In this document: one piece after another, positions 21,247 through 33,030 of the stretch
How the letters are laid out: the number at the start of each line of letters is the position of its first letter
Position numbering within the stretch: the stretch's first letter is position 1
DNA from: Kordiimonadaceae bacterium
GTDB lineage: Bacteria; Pseudomonadota; Alphaproteobacteria; Sphingomonadales; Emcibacteraceae
Direction of reading: 5' to 3'
Length of the DNA stretch: 64,000 nucleotides
Assembly (NCBI GenBank): GCA_018675425.1
Contig: JABGYD010000069.1
Span: 119,580 to 183,579 of the forward strand
Notes under the pieces: model-generated
Told to the model about the DNA's origin: nothing
Database searches by the model: none
The model's input: the letters and a program-made list of their open reading frames with translations, nothing else
Made by a program: the position numbers and the translations under genes

Positions 21247-22344
21247 ATGAACGATATAATTCAAAAAATAGAACAAAAAGAAGAAATCGTTGACGCTATT
21301 CTTGATTGGTATGACCTCAATGCCCGTATTCTTCCATGGCGCATTTCACCTGAAGCAAAAATAGGGGGTATAGTACCGGACCCATATCACGTGTGGCTTA
21401 GTGAGATAATGCTACAACAAACAACCGTAACTGCTGTGATCCCATATTTTGAAAAATTTACAAAGGAATGGCCAACTATTCAAAAGTTGGCAGTAGCAAA
21501 TTTAGACGATATTTTGACGGCATGGGCTGGTCTTGGTTATTATGCCCGAGCCAGAAACCTATACAAGTGCGCAGTTTTTATTACTCAAAATCTTGGTGGA
21601 AAATTTCCTGAAACTTATGATGATCTTTTGCAATTGCCAGGCATTGGTAAATACACGGCCGCGGCTATCAGCTCTATTGTTTATGACACCCCAGAGACCG
21701 TGATCGATGGGAATGTAGAAAGAGTATTATCACGGATTTATAATATCAACGTTCCACTTCCTTCTTCTCGTCCAATTATTACTGATCTTGCAGAACAATT
21801 AACCCCCAGTCATCGTCCTGGTGATTATGCCCAAGCTCTTATGGATATTGGGGCTACAATTTGTAAGCCTAAGTCTCTCAAGTGCGATAGCTGCCCAGTA
21901 AAAATAAACTGCATCTCTAGATCTCTTGGTACTGCACAAAACCTCCCAATGCGTGTAAGTAAGAAGAAAAAACCAACTCGAAGAGGATATGCATTCTGGG
22001 CTGAATATGATGGTAAAGTGTGGCTACGTCGACGCCCAGAAGAGGGCCTTCTTGGAGGGATGATGGAAGTACCATCAAATGAATGGGCACCAAGCAACAG
22101 CTGGAATAACATTCCACCACCTCGCGTACCAATTATCGCCAACTGGGATATTTTACCAGGCGTTGTTAGTCATACCTTCACGCACTTTAACCTTGAGTTG
22201 AAAATAATTCGGATTGAACTAGAAGAAATGATTAACCTTCAAGAAGGCGAGTGGTGCGCTGTTAAAGAACGAGATAATTACGCCCTCCCCACTGTGATGA
22301 AAAAAATATTTTCACATGTAGGTGAACCATTACTAGATCTATGA
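21247..22344 (+). CDS. mutY: A/G-specific adenine glycosylase
   Basis: 365 aa; WRISPE..PYHVWLSEIMLQQTTV, LPGIGKYTAAAI HhH, C-X6-C-X2-C-X5-C Fe-S (CKPKSLKCDSCPVKINC). Confidence 0.96.
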   Translation: MNDIIQKIEQKEEIVDAILDWYDLNARILPWRISPEAKIGGIVPDPYHVWLSEIMLQQTTVTAVIPYFEKFTKEWPTIQKLAVANLDDILTAWAGLGYYARARNLYKCAVFITQNLGGKFPETYDDLLQLPGIGKYTAAAISSIVYDTPETVIDGNVERVLSRIYNINVPLPSSRPIITDLAEQLTPSHRPGDYAQALMDIGATICKPKSLKCDSCPVKINCISRSLGTAQNLPMRVSKKKKPTRRGYAFWAEYDGKVWLRRRPEEGLLGGMMEVPSNEWAPSNSWNNIPPPRVPIIANWDILPGVVSHTFTHFNLELKIIRIELEEMINLQEGEWCAVKERDNYALPTVMKKIFSHVGEPLLDL

Positions 22345-22394
22345 TTATCGAGATATCAATGATGGCTTAATGCAGGATAAAGGAAAAAGGCCTG

Positions 22395-23651
22395 CTAAAA
22401 AAACTCTTCAATTTTGTCATATTTTTCAAGTTTTCCAAGTAGTCCGATGGCTCCTAAACTTAAGTTCCCAGAGTTTAAAATACGAGTTGCGCATCTCATG
22501 ATCGCCTTAGTATCAACTTGATCAATTTTTGCGAGTGTTTCCTCATGTGTAATATGGCGACCAAAAATCATTTGTTGACGACCAAGTTGCTCCATTCGAC
22601 TTGTTGTACTTTCAAGCGACATAAGGATACCTGCTTTAATTTGTGCTTTGGCTCTATTTAATTCAGGTTCACCTAATTTATTAGTAAGTTTGTGAATTTC
22701 ACCAGCAATAACAGGAATTAACTCAGTAATCTGATCCGGTCCTGTTCCAGCATGAATACCAAAGGTGCCTGCATCCGAATAGGAACCCATATATGAATAA
22801 ATAGAATAAACTAAACCACGCTTTTCTCTCACTTCTTGAAACAAACGTGACGACATACCTCCACCAAGTATCATCGACATCACTTGTGATGAGTAATAAT
22901 CTGGGTCTGAAAAAGACATTCCATCAAATCCGAACAGTATGTTGACTTGTTCTAAATCACGTTCTATCCTCACTTCACCACCAGAATATATTGCAGAAAC
23001 CTTTTCATGCTCACGACTTAATTCAAGATCACTGAAGTGATCTTCAACCATTTTTACAAATGTTTTATGTTCAAGATTTCCTGCGGCAACCACAGCCATA
23101 TTTTTCCCTTTATAATGGCTAGACATATAACGTGAGAGGTCCTCGCGGCTAAAATTATTAACAAGGTCAACTGTTCCCAAAATCGGACGCCCCATAGGTT
23201 GGTCATGATAAGCCGCCTGCTGCATGAGATCAAAAACTACATCATCCGGCGTGTCTTCAGCCTGGCCAATCTCTTGAATTATAACGCCACGTTCGCGCTC
23301 TAATTCATCTTGAACGAAGGTAGAGTTTTGTAGAATATCACTAAGAACATCAACTCCGAGCTCCAGATCTTCCTTTAGAAGCCGCGCATAGTATGTGGTA
23401 TGTTCACGCGACGTATAGGCGTTAAGGTATCCACCAACATTTTCTATTTGTTCAGCAATGTCATAAGCACTGCGTTTTCTTGTACCCTTGAAAGCCATAT
23501 GCTCAAGCATATGTGAGAGACCATTTTCAGATGCGCTCTCAAAGCGACTACCCACATCTACCCATGTACCCACTGTTACTGTTTCTAAATTTGGTAGCGT
23601 ATCACTAACAACACGCAGACCATTTTTTAAAGTGCTTACTGTGACGCTCAT
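22395..23651 (-). CDS. M16 family zinc peptidase (processing-peptidase-like)
   Basis: 418 aa; HMLEHMAFKGT (HxxEH) and RERGVIIQEIGQ. Confidence 0.93.
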   Translation of the reverse strand: MSVTVSTLKNGLRVVSDTLPNLETVTVGTWVDVGSRFESASENGLSHMLEHMAFKGTRKRSAYDIAEQIENVGGYLNAYTSREHTTYYARLLKEDLELGVDVLSDILQNSTFVQDELERERGVIIQEIGQAEDTPDDVVFDLMQQAAYHDQPMGRPILGTVDLVNNFSREDLSRYMSSHYKGKNMAVVAAGNLEHKTFVKMVEDHFSDLELSREHEKVSAIYSGGEVRIERDLEQVNILFGFDGMSFSDPDYYSSQVMSMILGGGMSSRLFQEVREKRGLVYSIYSYMGSYSDAGTFGIHAGTGPDQITELIPVIAGEIHKLTNKLGEPELNRAKAQIKAGILMSLESTTSRMEQLGRQQMIFGRHITHEETLAKIDQVDTKAIMRCATRILNSGNLSLGAIGLLGKLEKYDKIEEFF

Positions 23652-25036
23652 AAACGTTCCACTATATATTTCTTAAGTGCAATCAAGTCATTAGGTAGCT
23701 CATCAAACTCTTCATCCCTTTCAAATAAATCTGCCATATGAGGAGGTAGGTCAGGATGAATACCCGTCACGTCTTTAACTGCCTCGGGAAACTTAGCAGG
23801 ATGAGCTGTACCAAGAGTGATCATCGGTGTTGCGGGATCATTCCATTTTTTTCGCGCAGCATTTATACCAACTGCAGTATGCGGATCTAAAAGAACCCCA
23901 GCAGATTTAAAGACCTCAGAAATAGTATCTTTAGTAGCCTTTTCGTTGACACACATAGAATCAAACGTTTCTTTAGCTAGAGCTAACCGACCTTTTGATA
24001 TATTAAACTGTCCAGTTCGCTGAAGGCTTTCCATCAAACTATTAACTTGTAAACCATCCCCATCATAAAGATTAAATAGAAGCCGTTCGAAATTACTTGA
24101 AACTTGGATATCCATGCTCGGACTAATAGTTGGGATTGTTTCGCCAACTTTATATTCCCCACATGAAAGAGTTCGCGACAGAATATCGTTTATATTTGTC
24201 GCCACTATAAGCTGATCAATTGGAAGACCCATTTTTTTGGCGACATAGCCCGCATAAACATCTCCAAAATTACCAGTAGGAACGCTATATGATATTTTTC
24301 TATCCGGCGCACCTAGCGCTACTGCAGACGTAAAATAATAAACAATTTGTGCCATAACACGGGCCCAGTTGATACTATTCACAGCCGATAAATTTACCTG
24401 ATCACGGAACTCATGGTCGTTGAACAAAGCTTTGACAAGAGCCTGACAATCATCAAAATCACCTTCGATAGCAATATTATGAACATTAACTTCCTGAACG
24501 GTTGTCATCTGTTTGCGCTGAACGTCGGATACTCTACCTTTTGGGTGAAGCATAAATATATCAGCGCACTTTCGGCCTTTCACACATTCAATAGCGGCCG
24601 ACCCGGTATCGCCGGAAGTCGCGCCAACGATTGTAATTTTTTCATTACGTTTGCCCAGAACATAATCAAACAAATAGCCAAGCAATTGAAGTGCAATATC
24701 TTTAAAGGCCAGTGTTGGGCCGTGAAAAAGCTCTAGGATCCATTCATTGTTATCAATTTGAGATAATGGAGCAATTTCATCATCACGAAAACTAGAATAA
24801 GCTTTTTTAATAAGGTCCTTAAAATCACTTTCAGAAATTTCCGGACAGACATAAGGGGACATGACCGTAAATGCAATTTCTTGATAACTCTTTCCCTGCA
24901 TAGCCTTAATCTGCGTATTAGAAAATGAAGGCCAAGACTGAGGGAGGTACAGACCGCCATCGCGTGCTAGCCCAGTTAATATAACATTTTCAAAATTTAA
25001 ATCTGGGGCTTTACCGCGCGTACTTATATATTTCAC
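23648..25036 (-). CDS. thrC: Threonine synthase
   Basis: 462 aa; MKYISTRG..LELFHGPTLAFKDIALQLLG PLP-Lys motif; TIVGATSGDTGSAAIE. Confidence 0.96.
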   Translation of the reverse strand: MKYISTRGKAPDLNFENVILTGLARDGGLYLPQSWPSFSNTQIKAMQGKSYQEIAFTVMSPYVCPEISESDFKDLIKKAYSSFRDDEIAPLSQIDNNEWILELFHGPTLAFKDIALQLLGYLFDYVLGKRNEKITIVGATSGDTGSAAIECVKGRKCADIFMLHPKGRVSDVQRKQMTTVQEVNVHNIAIEGDFDDCQALVKALFNDHEFRDQVNLSAVNSINWARVMAQIVYYFTSAVALGAPDRKISYSVPTGNFGDVYAGYVAKKMGLPIDQLIVATNINDILSRTLSCGEYKVGETIPTISPSMDIQVSSNFERLLFNLYDGDGLQVNSLMESLQRTGQFNISKGRLALAKETFDSMCVNEKATKDTISEVFKSAGVLLDPHTAVGINAARKKWNDPATPMITLGTAHPAKFPEAVKDVTGIHPDLPPHMADLFERDEEFDELPNDLIALKKYIVERL

Positions 25037-25101
25037 TTTTTTATCCTGTAGGTATTAATTTTATTAGTCACCGAAAAAATATGATCATCACTTACAAATT
25101 A

Positions 25102-25812
25102 TTAGCTTTTTTTAGGTTGCCTGCAGAATATAACATATATAACTAATAATACGATAGCCAGTCCGTACCATGTCAAAGCATAATCTAGATGATTATTTAC
25201 AATATTAAATTCTGTTCGTCCGGCAACAGGAAAAACTGGATCATGATCATCTACTGCCGCATATAAATACATCGGATAGACGGTCCCTAGACTATAGGTC
25301 CTGGCCATGCCATCTAAATCACCATAAAACCAATTATTATTCTGCGGTTCGTTTTCAGGTCCATACCATAGTTTTATCGATGGTTTTCTAAGGAGCCCTG
25401 TGACAGTGTGTTCAACATTTTTTATTGTTTCTAGCCTACTAACCTGATCCTTAATACGTTCTGGAACCCAGCCACGATTAACGATAATTATTTTTCCATC
25501 ATTATTAGTAAAAGGAGTATAAAGATCATATCCCGCTTCACCATTTGGTCCCACACTGTAAAGTGTCATTTCCTGCTTATTATTAAAACGACCGGTAATC
25601 TGAACAGACAAATACTCCAAATCATCCAGGTTACTTTTTTCAGGGAGTATTCTTATAGGATCCATAAATGCCCGTGTTTCGATTTGTTTAATAAGCCCGA
25701 GTTTCCATTCGAGCCTTTCAACCTGCCAATTACCCAGATAAAGTAAAAGTATCAAGATAGGTATGGTCATTATGGTAGGCCATAACTGGGGTTTAAAGTT
25801 ATAAAAAGACAT
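25102..25812 (-). CDS. SURF1 family cytochrome oxidase assembly protein
   Basis: 236 aa; two terminal TMs, LYLGNWQVERLEWKLGLI and VNRGWVPE. Confidence 0.92.
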   Translation of the reverse strand: MSFYNFKPQLWPTIMTIPILILLLYLGNWQVERLEWKLGLIKQIETRAFMDPIRILPEKSNLDDLEYLSVQITGRFNNKQEMTLYSVGPNGEAGYDLYTPFTNNDGKIIIVNRGWVPERIKDQVSRLETIKNVEHTVTGLLRKPSIKLWYGPENEPQNNNWFYGDLDGMARTYSLGTVYPMYLYAAVDDHDPVFPVAGRTEFNIVNNHLDYALTWYGLAIVLLVIYVIFCRQPKKS

Positions 25813-25814
25813 TT

Positions 25815-26195
25815 CTATTCTTCCAACCTCCCCTCTCTAGCCTTATAAACATATTGTATGGCAATCATTAGCCCTTTAACTGGTCGCAGCATTAAAATTG
25901 ATCCCACAGTTATAGTTGGTCCCCAGAGTAGAGCATGAAGCCACAATGCGGGCTGATACTTCACCTCAACAACAAGTGCAAACCCAACAACTATAAAGCC
26001 CATTATCAAAATAATAAAAACCGCAGGGCCATCACCTTTTTCAAAAACTATATAATCAAGACCACATTCACTGCATCGGTCAGAAAAATTAAGCCACCCT
26101 TTATAAAGCTTTCCCTTTCCGCATTTAGGACAACAACAGGCCAGCCCCGCCTTTATCGGCGAAACTGGAATAATTGAGTGTTCAAAATCTGGCAA
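25815..26195 (-). CDS. DUF983 membrane protein
   Basis: 126 aa; paired Cys motifs CCPKCGKGKLYKGWLNFSDRCSECG followed by 2 TMs; cox locus position. Confidence 0.85.
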   Translation of the reverse strand: MPDFEHSIIPVSPIKAGLACCCPKCGKGKLYKGWLNFSDRCSECGLDYIVFEKGDGPAVFIILIMGFIVVGFALVVEVKYQPALWLHALLWGPTITVGSILMLRPVKGLMIAIQYVYKAREGRLEE

Positions 26196-26200
26196 ATTAC

Positions 26201-26998
26201 TTAACCTGTAATCCCTACATAGATACAGAAGAAAAGAATAAGCCAGACTACGTCAACAAAGTGCCAATACCATGCGGCAGCTTCGAAACCAAAGTGATGA
26301 TCAGGTTTAAAGTGTCCAGCCATAGCACGGAATAAATTCACAAGAAGGAATATAGTTCCTATAAGAACATGAAAGCCATGGAACCCTGTTGCCATGTAAA
26401 AAGTCGAACTGTATATGCCATCAGCAAAACCAAATGTTGCATGACTATACTCATAAGCCTGAATACAAGTAAAAAAAGCACCAAGTGCAACAGTATAGAA
26501 AAGCATTTTCTTAAACATTACACGATCACCTTCAATAAGTGAGTGATGTGCCCAGGTTACGGTACAGCCTGAAAGAAGGAGAACCAACGTATTTACAAGC
26601 GGAAGGTGCCATGGATCAAGTGTTTCAATACCTTCTGGAGGCCACATAAAATTCACTGCCTCTGTCGGGAAGATGCTAGCATTGAAGAAAGCCCAAAACC
26701 AAGCTACGAAGAACATGACTTCTGAAATAATAAACAGAAACATGCCATACCGAAGGCCAAGTTGAACGATTGGGCTGTGATGCCCTTGATGTTCACCTTC
26801 TTTAATAACATCACCCCACCAGCTGTAGGAGCCGAATAAGGTTAAAATTCCACCAAGGCTGACAACCCACACATTATCAAAATGCATATAAAGTACTCCA
26901 CCGAAGAACATTATAAATGTTGAAAATGCGCAAAATATTGGCCAGACACTAGGGTCTACTAAATGGTAGTTGTGGTTAGGTGCATGTGAACCCGACAT
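26201..26998 (-). CDS. ctaE: Cytochrome c oxidase subunit III
   Basis: 265 aa; [67 protein letters not shown]. Confidence 0.98.
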   Translation of the reverse strand: MSGSHAPNHNYHLVDPSVWPIFCAFSTFIMFFGGVLYMHFDNVWVVSLGGILTLFGSYSWWGDVIKEGEHQGHHSPIVQLGLRYGMFLFIISEVMFFVAWFWAFFNASIFPTEAVNFMWPPEGIETLDPWHLPLVNTLVLLLSGCTVTWAHHSLIEGDRVMFKKMLFYTVALGAFFTCIQAYEYSHATFGFADGIYSSTFYMATGFHGFHVLIGTIFLLVNLFRAMAGHFKPDHHFGFEAAAWYWHFVDVVWLILFFCIYVGITG

Positions 26999-27021
26999 AA
27001 ATTAATCCTTATATTATATAT

Positions 27022-27588
27022 CTATTCAAATTGTTTATTGTAATCATCTGAGGGAAAGAAAGTATAGGAAAGGGTCATTTCTTTAATTTCTTCCACATTA
27101 TCATCATTGGCAAATTCGGGATCAATATAGAAACTTACTGCCATATCAACTTCCTCGCCCGGTTGAAGAGTTTGTTCGGTAAAACAAAAACATTCAATCT
27201 TATTAAAATAATAAGCAGTCTTGAAGGGGGTCACGTTAAAGGTTGCAACACCTGTTACCGGCTTATCACTTTGGTTTACCGCTTTATAGAAAATAAGAGC
27301 CTCTTCACCAACCTTTACTTTAACACGTCGCTGAGCAGGCTTAAAATACCATGGAAGATTTCCGTTAATATCTGCGTTAAACAGTACGGTAACCTCACGG
27401 TCTAAAATCATATTTTTATCGGGAGAGTATTCAGCCGTATTAGTGGTGCCACCTATACCTGTTACGGCACAAAACATTTGATAAAGAGGTACAGAAGCAG
27501 CAGTTAAAATTGCCATTATAAAAACAATTCCAAGCGTAAGAACAAGCGTTTTTGTATGATTATTACTCGTGTTATTGGAGGGTATCAT
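27022..27588 (-). CDS. ctaG: Cytochrome c oxidase assembly protein CtaG (Cox11-like)
   Basis: 188 aa; LYQMFCAVTGIGGTT and Cu site IECFCFTEQTL. Confidence 0.95.
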   Translation of the reverse strand: MIPSNNTSNNHTKTLVLTLGIVFIMAILTAASVPLYQMFCAVTGIGGTTNTAEYSPDKNMILDREVTVLFNADINGNLPWYFKPAQRRVKVKVGEEALIFYKAVNQSDKPVTGVATFNVTPFKTAYYFNKIECFCFTEQTLQPGEEVDMAVSFYIDPEFANDDNVEEIKEMTLSYTFFPSDDYNKQFE

Positions 27589-27591
27589 TGT

Positions 27592-27711
27592 TTAAATCAC
27601 CCCAAGTTTTGCAAGCGTGATACAAAAAAATAAAAATACCAAAGCGCCCAGTACAGCTGCCAGGGCATAATTACGGCTTGCGCGTTTCTTATGTTCGTCA
27701 TGTATCGGCAT
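27592..27711 (-). CDS. Small single-TM protein of the cox operon (CoxF-like position), not in supplied ORF list
   Basis: 39 aa MPIHDEHKKRASRNYALAAVLGALVFLFFCITLAKLGVI*; ATG overlaps the ctaB stop (TAATG) and the ORF ends just before ctaG. Confidence 0.8.
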   Translation of the reverse strand: MPIHDEHKKRASRNYALAAVLGALVFLFFCITLAKLGVI

Positions 27712-28634
27712 TAAAATAATCTCCATAATAAATTTTCTAATCCAAGTATTGCAAATAATGCAAAAAGATAAAAAATTGAAAAGAAAAACACTTTTTTGGC
27801 TTTCGCACTATTTTCATCAACAGAAAATTCATCTCTGAGAAGAGCAAAAGAAAGCCATATAAAAATCCCACCAAGAAATACTGAAGTTGCACCATAAAAA
27901 ATACCAGCAAACCCAAGGTACCATGGCAGAGCCGTAACTGGGACCATTAACATTGTATACAACATAATCTGCTTCTTAGTATGAGCTTCGCCACAAACAA
28001 CAGGAAGCATTGGAATCCCAGCACTTTCATATTCTTTACATGAGAACAGTGATAAAGCCCAAAAATGTGGAGGGGTCCACATAAAAATAATTGCAAAAAG
28101 AACGAAGCTTTCAAGACTTACGTCACCTGTAACAGCGGCCCAAGCAACCATAGGAGGAAATGCACCGGATGCCCCACCAATAACAATATTTTGTGCGGTG
28201 CGGCGTTTAAGCCATATTGTGTATACAACTACATAAAGAAGTATCGTTACAGTCAAAAGTAATGCAGCCACGACATTAACAGTAAGACCCATAACAAGCA
28301 CTGAGCTTACAGCAAGTGCTACCCCAAAATGAAGAGCCGACTGTGCATCAATCCGCCCAGAAGGAATGGGGCGGCCAGCAGTGCGTTCCATTTTTGCATC
28401 AATATCGGCTTCGTACCACATGTTTAAACACCCTGAAGCCCCTGCCGCTATAGCTATACAGAGTATCGCCGTAAAACCTATAACAGGATGAATTTCACCT
28501 GGAGCAACTATCAGGCCGATCAAAGCAGTAAAAATAACAAGAGACATAACACGCGGCTTAAGCAGGCTGAAGTAGTCCCCCGCAGTGGCCGTGTAATAGC
28601 TTGAAATCTTCTGATTTACAGCTGTAATATCCAT
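27711..28634 (-). CDS. ctaB: Protoheme IX farnesyltransferase
   Basis: 307 aa; CLNMWYEADIDAKMERTAGRPIPSGRI prenyltransferase motif. Confidence 0.97.
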   Translation of the reverse strand: MDITAVNQKISSYYTATAGDYFSLLKPRVMSLVIFTALIGLIVAPGEIHPVIGFTAILCIAIAAGASGCLNMWYEADIDAKMERTAGRPIPSGRIDAQSALHFGVALAVSSVLVMGLTVNVVAALLLTVTILLYVVVYTIWLKRRTAQNIVIGGASGAFPPMVAWAAVTGDVSLESFVLFAIIFMWTPPHFWALSLFSCKEYESAGIPMLPVVCGEAHTKKQIMLYTMLMVPVTALPWYLGFAGIFYGATSVFLGGIFIWLSFALLRDEFSVDENSAKAKKVFFFSIFYLFALFAILGLENLLWRLF

Positions 28635-28701
28635 GTCATTTTTTCTTCAAAATTAACATTAAATGCTATCGGCCCTAGCAATAGAACCGATAGCAAAATC
28701 T

Positions 28702-30348
<1,647 letters not shown>

Positions 30349-31215
30349 TTATTCTGTTATTTCTTGTGCAGACGCGTACTCTCGTGAACGCGGCGCATCG
30401 TTAGATGCATATTTCACTTTTGCTTCTTCAAGCCATGCTTCATACTCAACTTCAGAAACAACCTCAACATTAATTGGCATAAACCCGTGACGGATACCGC
30501 ATAGTTCGGAACACTGCCCGTAATAAAGACCTTCCTTTGTTGCCTTAAACCAGGTTTCATTAAGCTTGCCTGGCACAGCATCAATCTTCGAACCAAAAGC
30601 TGGTATTGTCCACGCATGAATTACGTCATTTGAAGTAACCTGAACTCGAATAATTTTATTCACAGGAACCACAACTCGTTCATCTGTACCTAGAAGTCTT
30701 GGGTGACCGGCAGCTTTGGCTTCAGCTTCATCAAGCATGATAGCATCAAAAGTAATTTCTTCATGATCAGGGTATTCATATGACCAATACCATTGATTAC
30801 CAGTTGCTTTAACAGTCACATCAGCTTCAGGAATCACATCCTGTTGGTAGAGCAGCCTAAACGACGGGACGGCTATTACTACTAAAATCAACACCGGAAT
30901 AACTGTCCAGGCGACCTCTAGTAGTGTGTTGTGAGTAGTTTTTGACGGAACAGGGTTTGCCTTAGCATTAAACTTCACCGCGATGTATATTATAAGGATA
31001 GTCACAAACAATGTAATCCCCAACATCATTACCGTGATCATATCATGTAATGAAACTATTCCTTCCATGATTGGTGATGCAGGCTCCATAAAACCAATCT
31101 GGCCAGGTTTTGCGCTATGGATACCATCTTCAATTGCTTGAGAAAAAGCATTGGTTGCGGTTATGAAGGTTGCTGCCATCGCAGCAAAAACTATATATAT
31201 ATATTTGAACAACAT
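30349..31215 (-). CDS. ctaC: Cytochrome c oxidase subunit II
   Basis: 288 aa; CuA site GQCSELCGIRHGFMPI; signal peptide and TM hairpin. Confidence 0.97.
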   Translation of the reverse strand: MLFKYIYIVFAAMAATFITATNAFSQAIEDGIHSAKPGQIGFMEPASPIMEGIVSLHDMITVMMLGITLFVTILIIYIAVKFNAKANPVPSKTTHNTLLEVAWTVIPVLILVVIAVPSFRLLYQQDVIPEADVTVKATGNQWYWSYEYPDHEEITFDAIMLDEAEAKAAGHPRLLGTDERVVVPVNKIIRVQVTSNDVIHAWTIPAFGSKIDAVPGKLNETWFKATKEGLYYGQCSELCGIRHGFMPINVEVVSEVEYEAWLEEAKVKYASNDAPRSREYASAQEITE

Positions 31216-31558
31216 GTTCCTCTTTACCCCTTAAAATACGGATATGGACTTTAATATAAGGACCCAAATACGGAGGAATTAAATTCTTTAAACCTAAAAG
31301 TTAATCTATTCTTCTTTATAAAAGTGCCTTCGAAAAATCTTATACCAGAAAAACAATCTAGCTCAAGGAAACAATTCATAAAATTTGAATTTTTTTAAGT
31401 TTTTAATGAGATCTTTTTGTTACTCTATTATCCACCGAGAAACAAAACGAGTATTGTATAAAAAACTACAGCATTTGCTTGTGCTTGCAATTACAAGTAC
31501 AAGTCGATATTACTAGTCAAATCCTGTCCATCTCCATAATTAAAAAGCTTGTTTTTAT

Positions 31559-33004
31559 ATGACTATTGATATTTTTAATAATAATTATTTTTTTGATAAT
31601 AATGATAATGGTTCTGGTCTGTCTTCCCTGCGTACTCAGCGGGGCGTGGATGAAGCGCTACACGGCATGGACGACGGAGAACTTTATTTGCAATACGCGC
31701 AATCAGAAACCTTTTCCTTTGATGATGGACGTCTAAAAAATGCAGCATATGATACCTCAAAAGGCTTTGGCCTAAGAAGTGTTTTAGGAGAAGTGACGGG
31801 CTTTGCTCATTCATCAGAACTCACCGATAGTGCCCTAAGTCGCGCAGCTGAAACAGTAAAGTCTATCAAATCAGGGCGAGGCGCATCACTAGCTATTACA
31901 CCCCATAGTAGTGACAGAAAACTCTATAGTGCTACTAACCCAATTGGTGGCGTGGACTTCAAGGAAAAAATTCGTATTCTTGAAGAAATTGATGAATATG
32001 CAAGAGCCAAAGACCCTAAAATATGCCAGGTGAGCTGCTCCATATCAGGTGAATGGCATGTTATTGAGATAATTCGTCCAGGCGGCCATCGGGTTCGCGA
32101 CATTCGACCACTTGTACGCCTCAATATCAGCGTCGTCGCAAAGCATGGTGATCGAATGGAAAGTGGTTATGAAGGATCAGGCGGGCGTTATGGTTACAAT
32201 CAGTTACTAAGTGCTAATAACTGGAAAAGTCAGGCAGACAACGCCATCCGTCAAGCTATTTTGAACCTTGACAGCGTTCCTGCCCCTGCGGGCGAAATGG
32301 ATGTAGTCTTAGGACCTGGATGGCCTGGCGTCCTCCTACACGAAGCAATTGGACATGGCCTAGAAGGCGATTTTAATAGAAAAGGAACGTCAGCCTTCGC
32401 AGGATTAATGGGTGAACGTATTGCGGCAAAAGGTGTAACTGTTGTTGATGATGGTACTCTAGAAAATAGGCGCGGCTCGCTTACAATTGACGACGAAGGA
32501 ACGCCTACTAATAATACAACACTTATCGAAGATGGCATCCTGGTTGGCTATATGCAGGACCGAATGAATGCACGCCTTATGGGGGCTTCATCTACTGGAA
32601 ATGCAAGGCGTCAAAGTTATGCACATCAACCGATGCCCCGGATGACAAATACCTACATGCTTAACGGTAATCAAGATCCTAAAGAAATTCTTTCGGGTGT
32701 GAAAGACGGTCTATACGCAGTTAACTTTGGCGGCGGTCAAGTAGATATTACTAATGGTAAATTTGTCTTTAGTTGCACAGAAGCCTACCGAATTAAAAAT
32801 GGCACAATAGCAGAACCAGTGAAGGGTGCTACTTTAATAGGAAATGGCCCTGACGTTCTGAAACGAATTACTGCCATTGGAAATGATATGAAACTGGATA
32901 ACGGCGTTGGAATTTGTGGTAAAGCAGGCCAGTCTGTGCCCGTAGGGGTTGGGCAACCGACACTTCGCCTTGATGGAATAACGGTTGGTGGAACAGATAT
33001 CTAA
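31559..33004 (+). CDS. tldD: TldD family metalloprotease
   Basis: 481 aa; LLHEAIGHGLEGDFNRKGTS (HExxxH) and GGGQVDITNGKFVFSCTEAYRI. Confidence 0.96.
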   Translation: MTIDIFNNNYFFDNNDNGSGLSSLRTQRGVDEALHGMDDGELYLQYAQSETFSFDDGRLKNAAYDTSKGFGLRSVLGEVTGFAHSSELTDSALSRAAETVKSIKSGRGASLAITPHSSDRKLYSATNPIGGVDFKEKIRILEEIDEYARAKDPKICQVSCSISGEWHVIEIIRPGGHRVRDIRPLVRLNISVVAKHGDRMESGYEGSGGRYGYNQLLSANNWKSQADNAIRQAILNLDSVPAPAGEMDVVLGPGWPGVLLHEAIGHGLEGDFNRKGTSAFAGLMGERIAAKGVTVVDDGTLENRRGSLTIDDEGTPTNNTTLIEDGILVGYMQDRMNARLMGASSTGNARRQSYAHQPMPRMTNTYMLNGNQDPKEILSGVKDGLYAVNFGGGQVDITNGKFVFSCTEAYRIKNGTIAEPVKGATLIGNGPDVLKRITAIGNDMKLDNGVGICGKAGQSVPVGVGQPTLRLDGITVGGTDI

Positions 33005-33030
33005 AAGAGGCAATAGAAAAAATTTAAAAA

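Noticed and set aside
22345-22394. Possible bidirectional terminator between mutY and the M16 peptidase gene
   Set aside because: Only a short gcagg/cctgc pairing with a large loop; too weak to call.
31559-31640. Asn-rich N-terminus of TldD as a possible unusual domain
   Set aside because: Only about 20 residues encoded by AT-rich low-complexity DNA; the start codon may lie further downstream, so not treated as a real domain.
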